Below, piece by piece: positions 33,084-42,135 of a stretch of DNA of 64,000 nucleotides. The notes beneath the pieces are model-generated. The model ran no database searches and was not told where the DNA came from. It was given only the letters and a program-made list of their open reading frames with translations. The DNA is from Paracoccaceae bacterium (GTDB taxonomy: Bacteria; Pseudomonadota; Alphaproteobacteria; Rhodobacterales; Rhodobacteraceae): assembly GCA_006226775.1 (NCBI GenBank), contig SBGD01000074.1, positions 1 to 64,000 on the forward strand, given 5' to 3'. The number at the start of each line of letters is the position of its first letter. Position 1 is the stretch's first letter. A program made the position numbers and the translations under genes.

Positions 33084-34325
33084 TCAGCCCTGGTCGCGCG
33101 CCGGAAGGATGGTCCCGACGCAGGGGCCGAAGCCGATCCGGTAGCCCTCGCCCTGCGCATGGCCCTGCAGCGTCAGGGTATCGCCGTCCTCGATGAAGGT
33201 GCGGGTCTCGCCGCCCTCCAGCGTGATCGGATCGCGCCCGCCCCAGGTCATTTCCAGCAGCGAGCCGAACATGCCTTTCTCCGGCCCCGAGATCGTGCCC
33301 GAGCCCAGCAGATCGCCGGTCCGCATGGCACAGCCCGAGGAGGCGTGATGCGCCAGTTGCTGCGCCGCCGAGTAATACAGGGTATTGTAATTGGTGCGGC
33401 AGATCTCGGTCGGGGTGCCGCCGGGCGCGGCCATGGTCACCGACAGGTCGATGTCATAGAGCATCGGCCCGGTGTCGCGGATATGCGGCAGCAGCTCCTT
33501 CTCGCGCGGCGGCGTGGCGCAGCGGAACGGCGCCAGCGCCGCCTTGGTCACCACCCAGGGGCTGATCGTGGTGGCAAAGGCCTTGGCTTGGAAGGGGCCC
33601 AGAGGCTGGTATTCCCAGGCCTGGATGTCGCGCGCCGACCAGTCGTTGAGCAGCACGTAGCCGAAGATCATGTCATCGGCCTCGTCGACGCTGATGCGCT
33701 GGCCCATTTCGGTGGGCAGGCCGACGACCGCGCCCATCTCGAGCTCGATATCCAGCCGTTTGCTGGGGCCGAAGCCGGGCATCGCGTCCTGCGGGCCTTT
33801 CAGCTGGCCCATGGGCCGGTGAAACTCCGTGCCCGAGACCACCACGGTCGAGGCGCGCCCGTTGTAGCCGATGGGAATGTGCAGCCAGTTGGGCGGCAGG
33901 GCATTTTCCGGGTCGCGAAACAGCGACCCGACGTTGAAGGCATGTTGGCGCCCGGCGTAGAAATCGGTGTATTCGGCGACGGTGAAGGGCAGGTGCAGGG
34001 TGACGCCGCCCATCTCTTGCAGCGCGGCGCGCAGCGTGTCGCTGGCATTGCCCTCGCGCAGCAGATCGGTCAGCCGGGCGCGGATGTCGGCCCAGGCCTC
34101 TTTGCCCTTGGCCATGAAGCTATTGAGCGCGGGTGCGTCGAAGCCGCTCTCGGGCAGCAGGCCCGCCGCTTGCAGCGCCGCAAGGTCGAGCACCCGGTCG
34201 CCGATGGCCACGCCACAGCGCGGCGCGTCGCCGGCCGAAAACACGCCGAAGGGCAGGTTGTTCAGCGGAAAGGGGCTGTCAGGGTCATTCGCGGTCTCGA
34301 CCCAAGATCGCAGAAGCTCGGTCAT
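33084..34325 (-). CDS. fahA: Fumarylacetoacetase
   Basis: 413 residues, the usual FAH length. The N-terminal SH3-like domain begins LRSWVETANDPDSPFPLNNLPFGVF. The catalytic domain has DFYAGRQHAFNVG with the conserved Asp and His near 120, IPIGYNGRASTVVVSGT near 150, LDIELEMGAVVG with Ca/Mg ligands near 190, and LLNDWSARDIQAWEYQPLGPF. It hydrolyses fumarylacetoacetate to fumarate and acetoacetate, the last step of tyrosine/homogentisate breakdown. No homogentisate dioxygenase or maleylacetoacetate isomerase is adjacent, so the other steps must be encoded elsewhere. It is convergent with the IclR gene and divergent from the dehydrogenase pair. Confidence 0.95.
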   Translation of the reverse strand: MTELLRSWVETANDPDSPFPLNNLPFGVFSAGDAPRCGVAIGDRVLDLAALQAAGLLPESGFDAPALNSFMAKGKEAWADIRARLTDLLREGNASDTLRAALQEMGGVTLHLPFTVAEYTDFYAGRQHAFNVGSLFRDPENALPPNWLHIPIGYNGRASTVVVSGTEFHRPMGQLKGPQDAMPGFGPSKRLDIELEMGAVVGLPTEMGQRISVDEADDMIFGYVLLNDWSARDIQAWEYQPLGPFQAKAFATTISPWVVTKAALAPFRCATPPREKELLPHIRDTGPMLYDIDLSVTMAAPGGTPTEICRTNYNTLYYSAAQQLAHHASSGCAMRTGDLLGSGTISGPEKGMFGSLLEMTWGGRDPITLEGGETRTFIEDGDTLTLQGHAQGEGYRIGFGPCVGTILPARDQG

Positions 34326-34594
34326 CGGGTATCCTTCGTCTCTATGCCTCGGGGTGCATCTCGCCACGCGGCACATGGCGCGCCGCGATCTGCACCCAGA
34401 ATAAAGCGCGCCGCACCCGCCCGTCGAGCCCGCGTTTCACCAAGTGAAACGATTCCGCTGCCATTGCCCCGTGATGCCGCAAAACCGCCCTTCCCCGGAT
34501 TTCCGCCGCGCCGAGGGAACCGGACGACACGCCCGCGGGTTGTCCCCTGAGCACGGCGCATCGCCGCATGGCAAAAGGATCGGGGATTTTCCAC

Positions 34595-35038
34595 ATGGCA
34601 CGTACACTCGCAGCATCGTCACCAGACCTCACCCGGCGCGAGTTGCTCTCGGCGGCCTCGGCCCTGTCGGTTCTCACCCTCTCGCAATGGCCCGGGCGCG
34701 CCTGGGCCGCCGGTGCGGATGCCGAGGCCTTCCTGGCGCTGTCGCGGCGCCTCGTCGGGCAGGAGGATCTCTCCGCCGAGATCGCCGCACGGATGCTGGA
34801 GGCCTTTGCCGCCACCGGGCGCATGGACGGCATCGCGGCGCTGGCCGATGGCACCGGTGACAGCGATCTGGCCGACGAGATCGTGGCGACCTGGTACACC
34901 GGCATCTCGCCCGACCCCGACGCGCTGGAGGTGCTGACCTATACCGACGCGCTGCTCTGGCAGGCGCTGGATTACACCAAGCCGATGGCGTTTTGCGGCG
35001 GCGGCATGGGCTATTGGGCCGATCCGCCCGCCGCCTGA
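34595..35038 (+). CDS. Sugar dehydrogenase complex small (gamma/hitchhiker) subunit
   Basis: 147 residues. The Tat motif LTRRELLSAASALSVL near residue 12 precedes a helical domain ending in PMAFCGGGMGYWADPPAA, which is diagnostic of the small subunit of FAD glucose, sorbitol and fructose dehydrogenases. That subunit carries the folded flavoprotein through the Tat system. The start at 34595 follows an AAAGGATCGGGG stretch; a start at 34568 is possible. The flavoprotein gene follows after 45 bases. Confidence 0.92.
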   Translation: MARTLAASSPDLTRRELLSAASALSVLTLSQWPGRAWAAGADAEAFLALSRRLVGQEDLSAEIAARMLEAFAATGRMDGIAALADGTGDSDLADEIVATWYTGISPDPDALEVLTYTDALLWQALDYTKPMAFCGGGMGYWADPPAA

Positions 35039-35083
35039 CCCGCGCCCGCCGCCCATGACATTCATTTCTCAAGGACTTCCGAC

Positions 35084-36703
35084 ATGGCATCCGACATCGA
35101 CGCAGATATTCTCATCATCGGCACCGGGATCGCGGGCGCCTTGGCCGGTGCCAAGCTGGCGCAAAAGGGGCTGACGGTCGCCTTTCTGGAAAGCGGCAAG
35201 CGGATCGACCGCTACGACGCGGTCGAGACCTTCTGGAAGGCCAAGATCAAGGTGCCGGAATCGGCCTATCCCAACGATCCGACCGCGCCGCACCCGGTGA
35301 CCCACAGGATCGGCGATTATTACCAGCAGATGGGGCCGGAGGATTTCAAATCCACCTATATCAAGGTGGTGGGCGGCACGACCTGGCATTGGCTGGGCAC
35401 GACGCTGCGCAACGTGCCGGCGGATTTCAAGCTGAAGTCGCTTTACGGTCATGCGGTCGACTGGCCCTTCGATTATGACGCGCTCGAACCCTTCTACCTC
35501 GCCGCCGAACAGGAGATCGGGGTGGCGGGCGACAGTGCCGAGGACCTCGGCTCGCCCAGGTCCGGCGATTTCCCGATGCCGGCGATCCCGATGACCTATC
35601 TCGACCGGCAGTTCCACAAGGCGCTCGAGGGGTCGCAGTACCAGGTGCGGTCCACGCCGCAGGGCCGCAATTCGACCTTTCACGCCGACCGCCCGGAGTG
35701 CTGCGGCAATGCCTCCTGCATTCCGATCTGTCCGATCCAGGCGAAATACGACGCCACCGTGCATGTCGCACAGGCCGAAAAGGCCGGGGCGGTGGTGCAT
35801 GACCAGACCACCGCGACGCGGCTGACCCTGGGCGATGACGGCACGATTGCCTCGGTCGAATTCCGCCGCGCCGATGGCAGCACCGGCAGCGCTTCGGCCA
35901 AGGTGGTGGTGCTTGCCGCCCATGCCATCGAAAGCCCGCGCCTCTTGCTGGCTTCGGCCCAGGAGGGGGCGCCGAACGGCATTGCCAACAGCTCCGACCA
36001 GGTCGGGCGCAACCTGATGGACCACCCCACCAAGCTGAGCTGGGCGCTGGCGCCCGAGCCGGTCTGGCCCTACCGGGGCCCGCTCTCGACCGCCGCGATC
36101 GAGAATGTCCGCGACGGCGATTTCCGCAAGGATCGCGCGGCCTTTCGCATCGAGATCGGCAATGACGGCCATGCCTGGCCCACCGGCGCGCCGCAATCCA
36201 CCGCCGCCGACCTGGCGCAGCAGGGCCTGCGCGGGGAGGAGCTTGAGGCGGCGCTCAAGGACGCAACCTCGCGGCAGGTCCGCCTCGCCTCGCTGGTCGA
36301 GCAATCGCCAGATGCGGAAAACCGCGTGACGCTGGACCCCGACAAGCGCGACGCCAACGGCATGGCCCTGCCGCGCATCCACTACGATTTCGACGACTAC
36401 ACCCGCGCGGGTCTGCAGGCAGCCCAGCAAGCGCATGACGAGGTCTTCGCGGCGCTGGGGGCCACCGGGATCAACCATTCGCCCGATATCCAGGGCGCCG
36501 GCCATATCATCGGCACCCTGCGCATGGGGACCGATGCGGCCAGCGCGGTGGTGGACGCCGACCTGCGCAGCTTCGATCACCGCAACCTGTTTGTGCTGGG
36601 GTCGGGCACCTTTCCCACCTCGGCCACGGCCAACCCCTCGCTCACCATCGCGGCGCTGTCGCTGCGCGCGGTCGAGGCCATCGCCGCCAGCGTGCAGGCC
36701 TGA
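35084..36703 (+). CDS. GMC-family FAD sugar/polyol dehydrogenase large subunit with Fe-S cysteines
   Basis: 539 residues. The FAD-binding start is ILIIGTGIAGALAGAKLAQ. GGTTWHWLG near 98 is the second FAD contact, and GHIIGTLRMG and NPSLTIAAL near the end carry the GMC active-site histidine and asparagine region. Residues 206-216 read CCGNASCIPIC, the CCx4Cx3C pattern that holds a [3Fe-4S] cluster in the FAD-glucose dehydrogenase alpha subunit. The protein lacks its own signal and depends on the small subunit upstream. The usual multiheme cytochrome c subunit is missing: the next gene is on the opposite strand. Substrate could be glucose, sorbitol, gluconate or similar. Confidence 0.94.
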   Translation: MASDIDADILIIGTGIAGALAGAKLAQKGLTVAFLESGKRIDRYDAVETFWKAKIKVPESAYPNDPTAPHPVTHRIGDYYQQMGPEDFKSTYIKVVGGTTWHWLGTTLRNVPADFKLKSLYGHAVDWPFDYDALEPFYLAAEQEIGVAGDSAEDLGSPRSGDFPMPAIPMTYLDRQFHKALEGSQYQVRSTPQGRNSTFHADRPECCGNASCIPICPIQAKYDATVHVAQAEKAGAVVHDQTTATRLTLGDDGTIASVEFRRADGSTGSASAKVVVLAAHAIESPRLLLASAQEGAPNGIANSSDQVGRNLMDHPTKLSWALAPEPVWPYRGPLSTAAIENVRDGDFRKDRAAFRIEIGNDGHAWPTGAPQSTAADLAQQGLRGEELEAALKDATSRQVRLASLVEQSPDAENRVTLDPDKRDANGMALPRIHYDFDDYTRAGLQAAQQAHDEVFAALGATGINHSPDIQGAGHIIGTLRMGTDAASAVVDADLRSFDHRNLFVLGSGTFPTSATANPSLTIAALSLRAVEAIAASVQA

Positions 36704-36728
36704 CCCCCGGCGGCGCGGCGCCCGGGTC

Positions 36729-39700
36729 TCAGACCCCGAGCGCCGCGGTCGCCGCCCCGATCCGCGCGCGGACCTCTTCGACCGCCTCGTCCTTGACCGG
36801 GCCATAGCCGCGGATCTCCATCACCATCCCGGCGATGCGCGCCGCCTCGGCGTGATTGTCCCGGGTCAACCCGGCGATCAGCCGGTCCAGCAGCGCGCGG
36901 TATTCACCGATCAGGGCGCGCTCCATCTTGCGCTCTGCCGTGTACCCGAAGACATCCCAGGCCGTGCCGCGCAGGTGTTTCCGCTTGGCCAGGTGGCGAA
37001 AGGCCGGCTGGATCCACGCCCCGAACGCGCGCTTGTAGGGGCGGCCCCGCGCGTCCTTGCCCGATGGCAGCATGGGCGGCGCGAGGTGGTGCTTGACGGT
37101 GAAGTCGCCCTCGAACCGCGCCTTGAGCCCCTCGTAGAAACCGGTTTCGGTATGCAGCCGCGCGACCTCGTATTCATCCTTGTAGGACATCAGCTTGAAC
37201 ATCCCCTTGGCCGCCGCGAGCGTCAGATCCCCTGCCCCGCCGGTGACCTCTTCCTCGGCCATGCGGACCTTGGCGATGGTGTCGCGGTAGGACTGCGCCC
37301 AGGCCTCGTCCTGGTAGTCGATAAGGAAGGCGGCGCGGCGCGCGATCATCTCGTCCAGCGTCTGCACCGCGCTGACCGGCAGGTTGGCCGCCGCCTCGAC
37401 CGCCGCCCGGTCGTTGACCACGATCCGGCCCCAGGTAAAGGCGGCCTTGTTGAGGTCGGGCTTCACGCCGTTCAACTCGATGGCGCGCATCAGGCTGTCT
37501 TCGGTCAGCGGCACCAGCCCCGCCTGCCAGGCCGCGCCGAGCATCATGACGTTGGCAAAGACCGTATCGCCCAAGAGCGCCTCGGACAGCGCATTGGCAT
37601 CGAGCGTATGCAGCGCCGCGCTGTCCAGCGCCTGCGCAATCGCCGCGAGGCGCGTGTCGGCGTTCAGGTCGGCATCGCGGTTCTGGACCAGGTCGCCGGT
37701 GGGCATGATGGCGGTATTGACCACGCCCCGCGTCTCGCCCTTGCGATAGGTGACCGAGGCCTTGGGCGAGGAACTGACCACCAGGTCACAACCAATCAGC
37801 GCATCCGCCGAGGAAGGCTCGATCCGCGCCTGGTTGACCGCGCCTTCGGTCCTGGCCATGCGGATGTAGCTCAGGACCGGGCCGAATTTCTGCGCGAACC
37901 CCATGAAGTCGAGCACCGTCGCCCCCTTGCCTTCGAGGTTGGCGGCCATGGCGATCAACTGGCCCACCGTGACCACGCCGGTGCCGCCGACGCCGGTGAC
38001 GAGAATGTCCCAGGGCGTCTCGAGATCGGGCAGGACGGGCGCGGGCAGCGCGGCTTTCAGCCCGTCATAGACGGAGGTATCGCCGCCGCCTTTCGACTTC
38101 TTCAGCGTACCGCCTTCGACGGTGACGAAGCTGGGGCAGAAGCCGTTGAGGCAGGTGAAATCCTTGTTGCAGGAGTTCAGGTTGATCTTCCGCTTGCGCC
38201 CGAACTCGGTCTCCAGCGGCTCGACGCTCAGGCAGTTGGACTCGACCGAGCAATCGCCGCAGCCTTCGCAGACCAGCGGGTTGATCACGGCGAATTTCTT
38301 CGGATCGACCATCTTGCCACGCTTGCGCAACCGGCGTTTTTCCGTCGCGCAGGTCTGTTGATAGATCAGCACCGTGGTGCCGGGGATCTCGCGCAATTCG
38401 CGCTGGATGCGGTCCAGCTCGCGCCGGTGTTCGATCTTCACGCCCGGGGGGAAATCGGACTTCCGGAACTGCTGCGGCTCGTCCGAGACGACGACCAGCT
38501 TCTTGACGCCCTCGGCAAGCAGGCTGTGCGCGATGGCCTCGACCGAGATCGGCCCGTCGACGCTTTGCCCGCCGGTCATGGCGACCGCATCGTTGAACAG
38601 GATCTTGTAGGTGATGTTGGTTCCCGCCGCGATGGCCTGGCGCACGGCGAGCGAGCCGGAATGGTAATAGGTGCCTTCGCCGAGATTCTGGAAGATATGC
38701 CTGTTGCCGTTGAACTTCGACCGCGCGACCCAGTTGACGCCCTCGCCGCCCATCTGGATCAGCGAAGTGGTGTTGCGGTTCATCCAGCTGGCCATGAAAT
38801 GACAGCCGATCCCGGCCATCGCCTGGCTGCCCTCGGGCACCTTGGTCGAGGTATTGTGCGGGCAGCCCGAGCAGAAATAGGGCGTGCGCGTGGCGCCCGG
38901 CACCTCGATCAGCTTGGGCGCAGGCACGACGGCTTCGGCCTTGTCGGCCAGATGCGTGCCGATCACCAGGTCGAGGCGTTTGGCGATGATCCGCGACAGC
39001 ATGACGGCGCCAAGCTCGTGCGTCCAGGGCACCAGCCGCGCGCCGTTCTCGTCGCGTTTGCCGACCATGCGCTCGGGTTTCTGGCCCGGGAAGTCGTAGA
39101 AATATTCCTTGAGCTGGCTCTCGATGATGCCGCGCTTTTCCTCGATGACCAGCAGTTCCTCCTTGCCGCTGGCGAACTTCAGCGCGCCGACGTCTTCCAG
39201 CGGCCAGACCATGCCGACCTTGTAGATGTCGATGCCCAGCTCGGCGGCGCGCGCCCTGTCGATCCCCAGAAGCCGCAGCGCCTCGAGCACGTCGAGGTGC
39301 GACTTGCCGGTGGTGACGATGCCGAAGCGGGCACCCTCGTGACCCCATTCCACCCGGTCGATCGGGTTGGCGCGGGCAAAGGCGAGCACGGCGTTCTTCT
39401 TGGCCTCCATCCGCTCCTCGATCTGCGGACCGGGCAGGTCGGGCCAGCGATAGTGCAGGCCGGTGGCGGGCGGGGTGTAGTCCGGGGCGGCGAAGTCGCG
39501 GTCCTTCGGCAACTCGAAGGACATGCCGGATTCCACCGTCTCCGAGATCGCCTTGAAGCCGACCCACATCCCCGAGAAGCGCGAGAGCGCATAGCCCCAT
39601 TCGGCAAAGGGCAGGAATTCCGCGACATTGGCCGGGTTGATCGTCGGCATGAAGAAATTCATGAAGGCGACGTCGGACTGGTGCGGCATCGACGACGAGA

Positions 39701-40166
39701 CGCAGCCGTGGTCATCACCCGCGATAACCAGCACCCCGCCATTGGGCGAGGCGCCATAGGCGTTGCCGTGTTTCAGCGCGTCCGAGGCCCGGTCGACCCC
39801 CGGCCCCTTGCCGTACCACAGGCCGAAGACCGCCGTGCAGGTCTTGTCGGGGTCGGTTTCCACCTGCTGGGTGCCGATCATCTGGGTGGCGGCGAATTCC
39901 TCGTTGACGGCGGGCAGGAATTCGATGCCGAGATCCGCGACGATCTGCTGGTGGGCGCCGATCTCAAGGTCGATGCCCCCCACCGGCGAGCCGCGATAGC
40001 CCGAGACATAGCCGCGGGTCTCAAGCCCCCGCGCCTTGTCGCGGCGGGCCTGGTCCAGCGCGATGCGCACGATGGCCTGGGTGCCGGTCAGGAAGACCCG
40101 CCCGCTGGTCCTTGTGTACCTGTCGGTCAGTTCGTAGCTGTCGAGAATCGGCGACTGGTCGGTCAT
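36729..40166 (-). CDS. Indolepyruvate ferredoxin oxidoreductase family protein (fused alpha-gamma)
   Basis: 1145 residues, the proteobacterial single-chain type. The N-terminal pyrimidine domain has GYRGSPVGGID near 55. The ThDP/Fe-S-associated region has YFCSGCPHNTSTKV and GIGCHFMASWM near 450. A ferredoxin-like stretch has CEGCGDCSVESNC near 650, with further cysteines in CNKDFTCLNGFC. The C-terminal gamma domain has VTGVGGTGVVTVGQLI near 735. The enzyme oxidatively decarboxylates aryl pyruvates from aromatic amino acids to acyl-CoA, reducing ferredoxin. It is divergent from an Lrp-type regulator and near fumarylacetoacetase, so an amino-acid catabolic role fits. Confidence 0.95.
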   Translation of the reverse strand: MTDQSPILDSYELTDRYTRTSGRVFLTGTQAIVRIALDQARRDKARGLETRGYVSGYRGSPVGGIDLEIGAHQQIVADLGIEFLPAVNEEFAATQMIGTQQVETDPDKTCTAVFGLWYGKGPGVDRASDALKHGNAYGASPNGGVLVIAGDDHGCVSSSMPHQSDVAFMNFFMPTINPANVAEFLPFAEWGYALSRFSGMWVGFKAISETVESGMSFELPKDRDFAAPDYTPPATGLHYRWPDLPGPQIEERMEAKKNAVLAFARANPIDRVEWGHEGARFGIVTTGKSHLDVLEALRLLGIDRARAAELGIDIYKVGMVWPLEDVGALKFASGKEELLVIEEKRGIIESQLKEYFYDFPGQKPERMVGKRDENGARLVPWTHELGAVMLSRIIAKRLDLVIGTHLADKAEAVVPAPKLIEVPGATRTPYFCSGCPHNTSTKVPEGSQAMAGIGCHFMASWMNRNTTSLIQMGGEGVNWVARSKFNGNRHIFQNLGEGTYYHSGSLAVRQAIAAGTNITYKILFNDAVAMTGGQSVDGPISVEAIAHSLLAEGVKKLVVVSDEPQQFRKSDFPPGVKIEHRRELDRIQRELREIPGTTVLIYQQTCATEKRRLRKRGKMVDPKKFAVINPLVCEGCGDCSVESNCLSVEPLETEFGRKRKINLNSCNKDFTCLNGFCPSFVTVEGGTLKKSKGGGDTSVYDGLKAALPAPVLPDLETPWDILVTGVGGTGVVTVGQLIAMAANLEGKGATVLDFMGFAQKFGPVLSYIRMARTEGAVNQARIEPSSADALIGCDLVVSSSPKASVTYRKGETRGVVNTAIMPTGDLVQNRDADLNADTRLAAIAQALDSAALHTLDANALSEALLGDTVFANVMMLGAAWQAGLVPLTEDSLMRAIELNGVKPDLNKAAFTWGRIVVNDRAAVEAAANLPVSAVQTLDEMIARRAAFLIDYQDEAWAQSYRDTIAKVRMAEEEVTGGAGDLTLAAAKGMFKLMSYKDEYEVARLHTETGFYEGLKARFEGDFTVKHHLAPPMLPSGKDARGRPYKRAFGAWIQPAFRHLAKRKHLRGTAWDVFGYTAERKMERALIGEYRALLDRLIAGLTRDNHAEAARIAGMVMEIRGYGPVKDEAVEEVRARIGAATAALGV

Positions 40167-40236
40167 GGTCCCCCCACTGGCGTCGCGGCCTGATTTGAAA
40201 TGTCTCGCTGTCGTGCCGGATCATGCGCGATTTCGC

Positions 40237-40286
40237 TGAAAAATGCTTTCAAATTACGCGTTCGGGGCGCATGTTTCGAAACATGC
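40237..40286. promoter_or_regulatory. Two palindromes in the Lrp/ferredoxin oxidoreductase divergent promoter
   Basis: TGAAA-N5-TTTCA (40237-40251) and a perfect 18-bp palindrome GCATGTTTCGAAACATGC (40269-40286) lie in the 148-base divergent gap. Their centres are about 33 bases apart, the helical phasing expected for a multimeric Lrp-type protein. The left site is nearer the oxidoreductase gene. Confidence 0.55.
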
Positions 40287-40314
40287 ACCTCATGACCGCG
40301 GATAAAATGAAATC

Positions 40315-40806
40315 ATGAGCCAGATCGACCCCACCGAGGCGCGGCTGTTGTCGCTGTTGCAGAAGGATGCCTCGCTCAGTGTCGCGGATCTCGCCAAGGC
40401 GGCGCATACCTCGGCCGCGACCTGCTGGCGCCGGATCCAGAGCCTGGAAGAGCGCGGCGTCATCGGCCCGCCGGTGCGGCTGGTCGATCCGGAAAAGATC
40501 GGGCGCGGCATGGATGCCTTCTGCCAGGTCCGGATGAAAACGCAGGACGCGGCGGCGCGGGGCGAATTGCAGCGCGCGGTCGAAGCGGAACCGGCGATCA
40601 TCGAGGTCTATTCGATCTCGGGCGAATGGGACTACATGCTGCATCTGGTGGTGCGCGACATTGCCGATCTGGAGAGCGTGCTGATGCGCCGCCTGCTGGA
40701 ACTTGACTGCGTCGCCGGCACCTCGACGATCTTTGCGCTGCGCCGCATCAAGCACACCACGCAGATGCCGATCGAGACGGCAGAGGGCCATCGGCTGCGC
40801 GAGTGA
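40315..40806 (+). CDS. Lrp/AsnC-family transcriptional regulator
   Basis: 163 residues. The helix-turn-helix occupies 5-60 (LLSLLQKDASLSVADLAKAA and TSAATCWRRIQSLEERGVI). A RAM ligand-binding domain follows (IIEVYSISGEWDYMLHLVVRDI, SVLMRRLLELDCVAGTSTIF). Such proteins sense amino acids and usually control the divergent gene; here that is the indolepyruvate ferredoxin oxidoreductase. The pair is a common local-regulator arrangement. Confidence 0.95.
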   Translation: MSQIDPTEARLLSLLQKDASLSVADLAKAAHTSAATCWRRIQSLEERGVIGPPVRLVDPEKIGRGMDAFCQVRMKTQDAAARGELQRAVEAEPAIIEVYSISGEWDYMLHLVVRDIADLESVLMRRLLELDCVAGTSTIFALRRIKHTTQMPIETAEGHRLRE

Positions 40807-40835
40807 CAAGCGGGGCGCCGCATCCCGGCGGCAGA

Positions 40836-41984
40836 TCACCGCTGCTTGCTGGCCGCGCCCGAAAAGGTCGAGGGGTTGAAGATCTCGTGGATCGGCAGCG
40901 CCGCGGCACCCAGTTGCGGCAGGGCGTCCTGCTGCGCGCGCAAAAGGCGCGGCGGCGAGACGAAGTAATCCTCGCCCAGCCGCTCGGCGCCGCGGATCGT
41001 GGCCAGCATCTGTTCGATCAGCCGCGGGTGCAGCGTGCCGCCCACCACGATGGCATCCGGCGCGAAGGTCCGGGCGATCACCAGGCAGAGCCAGCGCAAC
41101 TGCTCGGTCGCGCGGTCGCGCCAGGCGGTGACGACGGGCAGCGCCAGGTGACGCGCGTCAAGGTCGCTCAGCCGGTCGAGCGCGATGCCCTCGCCGGCCA
41201 GCACATCCAGCAGGTCCTGCCCCGAGGGGCGCGGGCGCGACTTGGGAAACAGCCCGCCCCATTCGGCGGCAAGGTTGTTGCGGCCGAGGTAAAGCTGCTG
41301 GTCGACCACCGCCGCCCCGCCGATGCCGTAGGACAGCCAGATGTGGCAGAAGTTGCTGAGACTGCGGCAGGCGCCGTGGTAAAGCTCGGCCAGGCAGGCC
41401 GCCTTGGCGTCGTTCATGTGCCGCACCGGCATCCCGAAATAGGGCGTCAGGTCACGCTCGACATTCACCCGCGGCCAGTCGCGGAACTGCCGGATCCGCA
41501 TGACCTGGGTCGGGTCGGCGCTGTATTGCCCGGGGTAGCTGACGCCGCAGCCGGCGATCCGCCGGCGGTCGATGCCGGCGCGGTCGACCAGCCGGTTCAC
41601 GCTGGCGCCCGCCTCGGTCATCAGCGCCACGAAGGAGCGGTCGGGCACCGGGGTCTCTTCCACCGCCAGGGCATTGCCGGCCAGATCGCTGACGCAGGTC
41701 ATGATGCGGTCGGGGTCGATATAGACACCGGCGGTAAAGACCCCGCCCGGGTCGATGCTCAACAGCCGCGCGGGATAGCCCTTGCGCCCCTTGCGCCCGG
41801 GGTCCGGCGCCTCGGTCAGCAGGCCCTGGGCCACCATCGGGCCGGTCAGCCGGGTCACGGTCGAAGGCTTGATGTCCAGCCTGCGGGCCAGGTCGGCACG
41901 CGCCTGCGGGCCATGGGTCCGCAGCGCCGACATGATGCGGCGGGCGTTGAAGGGCAGCGAGAAAAGCGCGTTGGTATCGTCCAT
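40836..41984 (-). CDS. ROK-family transcriptional regulator (NagC/XylR type)
   Basis: About 382 residues. An N-terminal winged helix (ARRIMSALRTHGPQARADLARR, IKPSTVTRLTGPMVAQGLL) is followed by a ROK/actin-like domain with FTAGVYIDPDRIMTCVSDLAGN and LSYGIGGAAVVDQQLYLG. The zinc motif CxCGxxGC seen in sugar kinases of this family is absent, as is a complete phosphate-binding DxGG, so it is a sugar-sensing repressor and not a kinase. It is divergent from the ABC operon at 42136; a 24-bp inverted repeat between them is its likely operator. I take the ATG at 41984 because the sequence upstream does not look coding. Confidence 0.9.
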   Translation of the reverse strand: MDDTNALFSLPFNARRIMSALRTHGPQARADLARRLDIKPSTVTRLTGPMVAQGLLTEAPDPGRKGRKGYPARLLSIDPGGVFTAGVYIDPDRIMTCVSDLAGNALAVEETPVPDRSFVALMTEAGASVNRLVDRAGIDRRRIAGCGVSYPGQYSADPTQVMRIRQFRDWPRVNVERDLTPYFGMPVRHMNDAKAACLAELYHGACRSLSNFCHIWLSYGIGGAAVVDQQLYLGRNNLAAEWGGLFPKSRPRPSGQDLLDVLAGEGIALDRLSDLDARHLALPVVTAWRDRATEQLRWLCLVIARTFAPDAIVVGGTLHPRLIEQMLATIRGAERLGEDYFVSPPRLLRAQQDALPQLGAAALPIHEIFNPSTFSGAASKQR

Positions 41985-42042
41985 TCCGACAAGCAATAGC
42001 CAGACCGGCAGGGTGCGGAAAGTTGAAAATATGGGTTGACTC

Positions 42043-42066
42043 AAGTTTTATTCTGGAATGCAACTT
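42043..42066. promoter_or_regulatory. Inverted repeat, probable ROK operator
   Basis: The arms begin AAGTT and end AACTT; over 11 bases each they match at 9 positions with a 2-base centre. It directly follows a TTGACT -35-like box (42036-42041) for the ABC operon, so binding would block the promoter. It is 59 bases from the ROK start and 70 from the ABC gene. Confidence 0.5.
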
Positions 42067-42135
42067 AATCAGACGCGGCCAACCCGCGCCGAGACCGCGG
42101 CGGACCAACCCGCCGCAACCAAACGGGAGGAATAC

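Noticed and set aside
36435-40193. A 1252-codon plus-strand open frame
   Set aside because: It is the antisense shadow of the indolepyruvate ferredoxin oxidoreductase gene and shows no recognisable domain.
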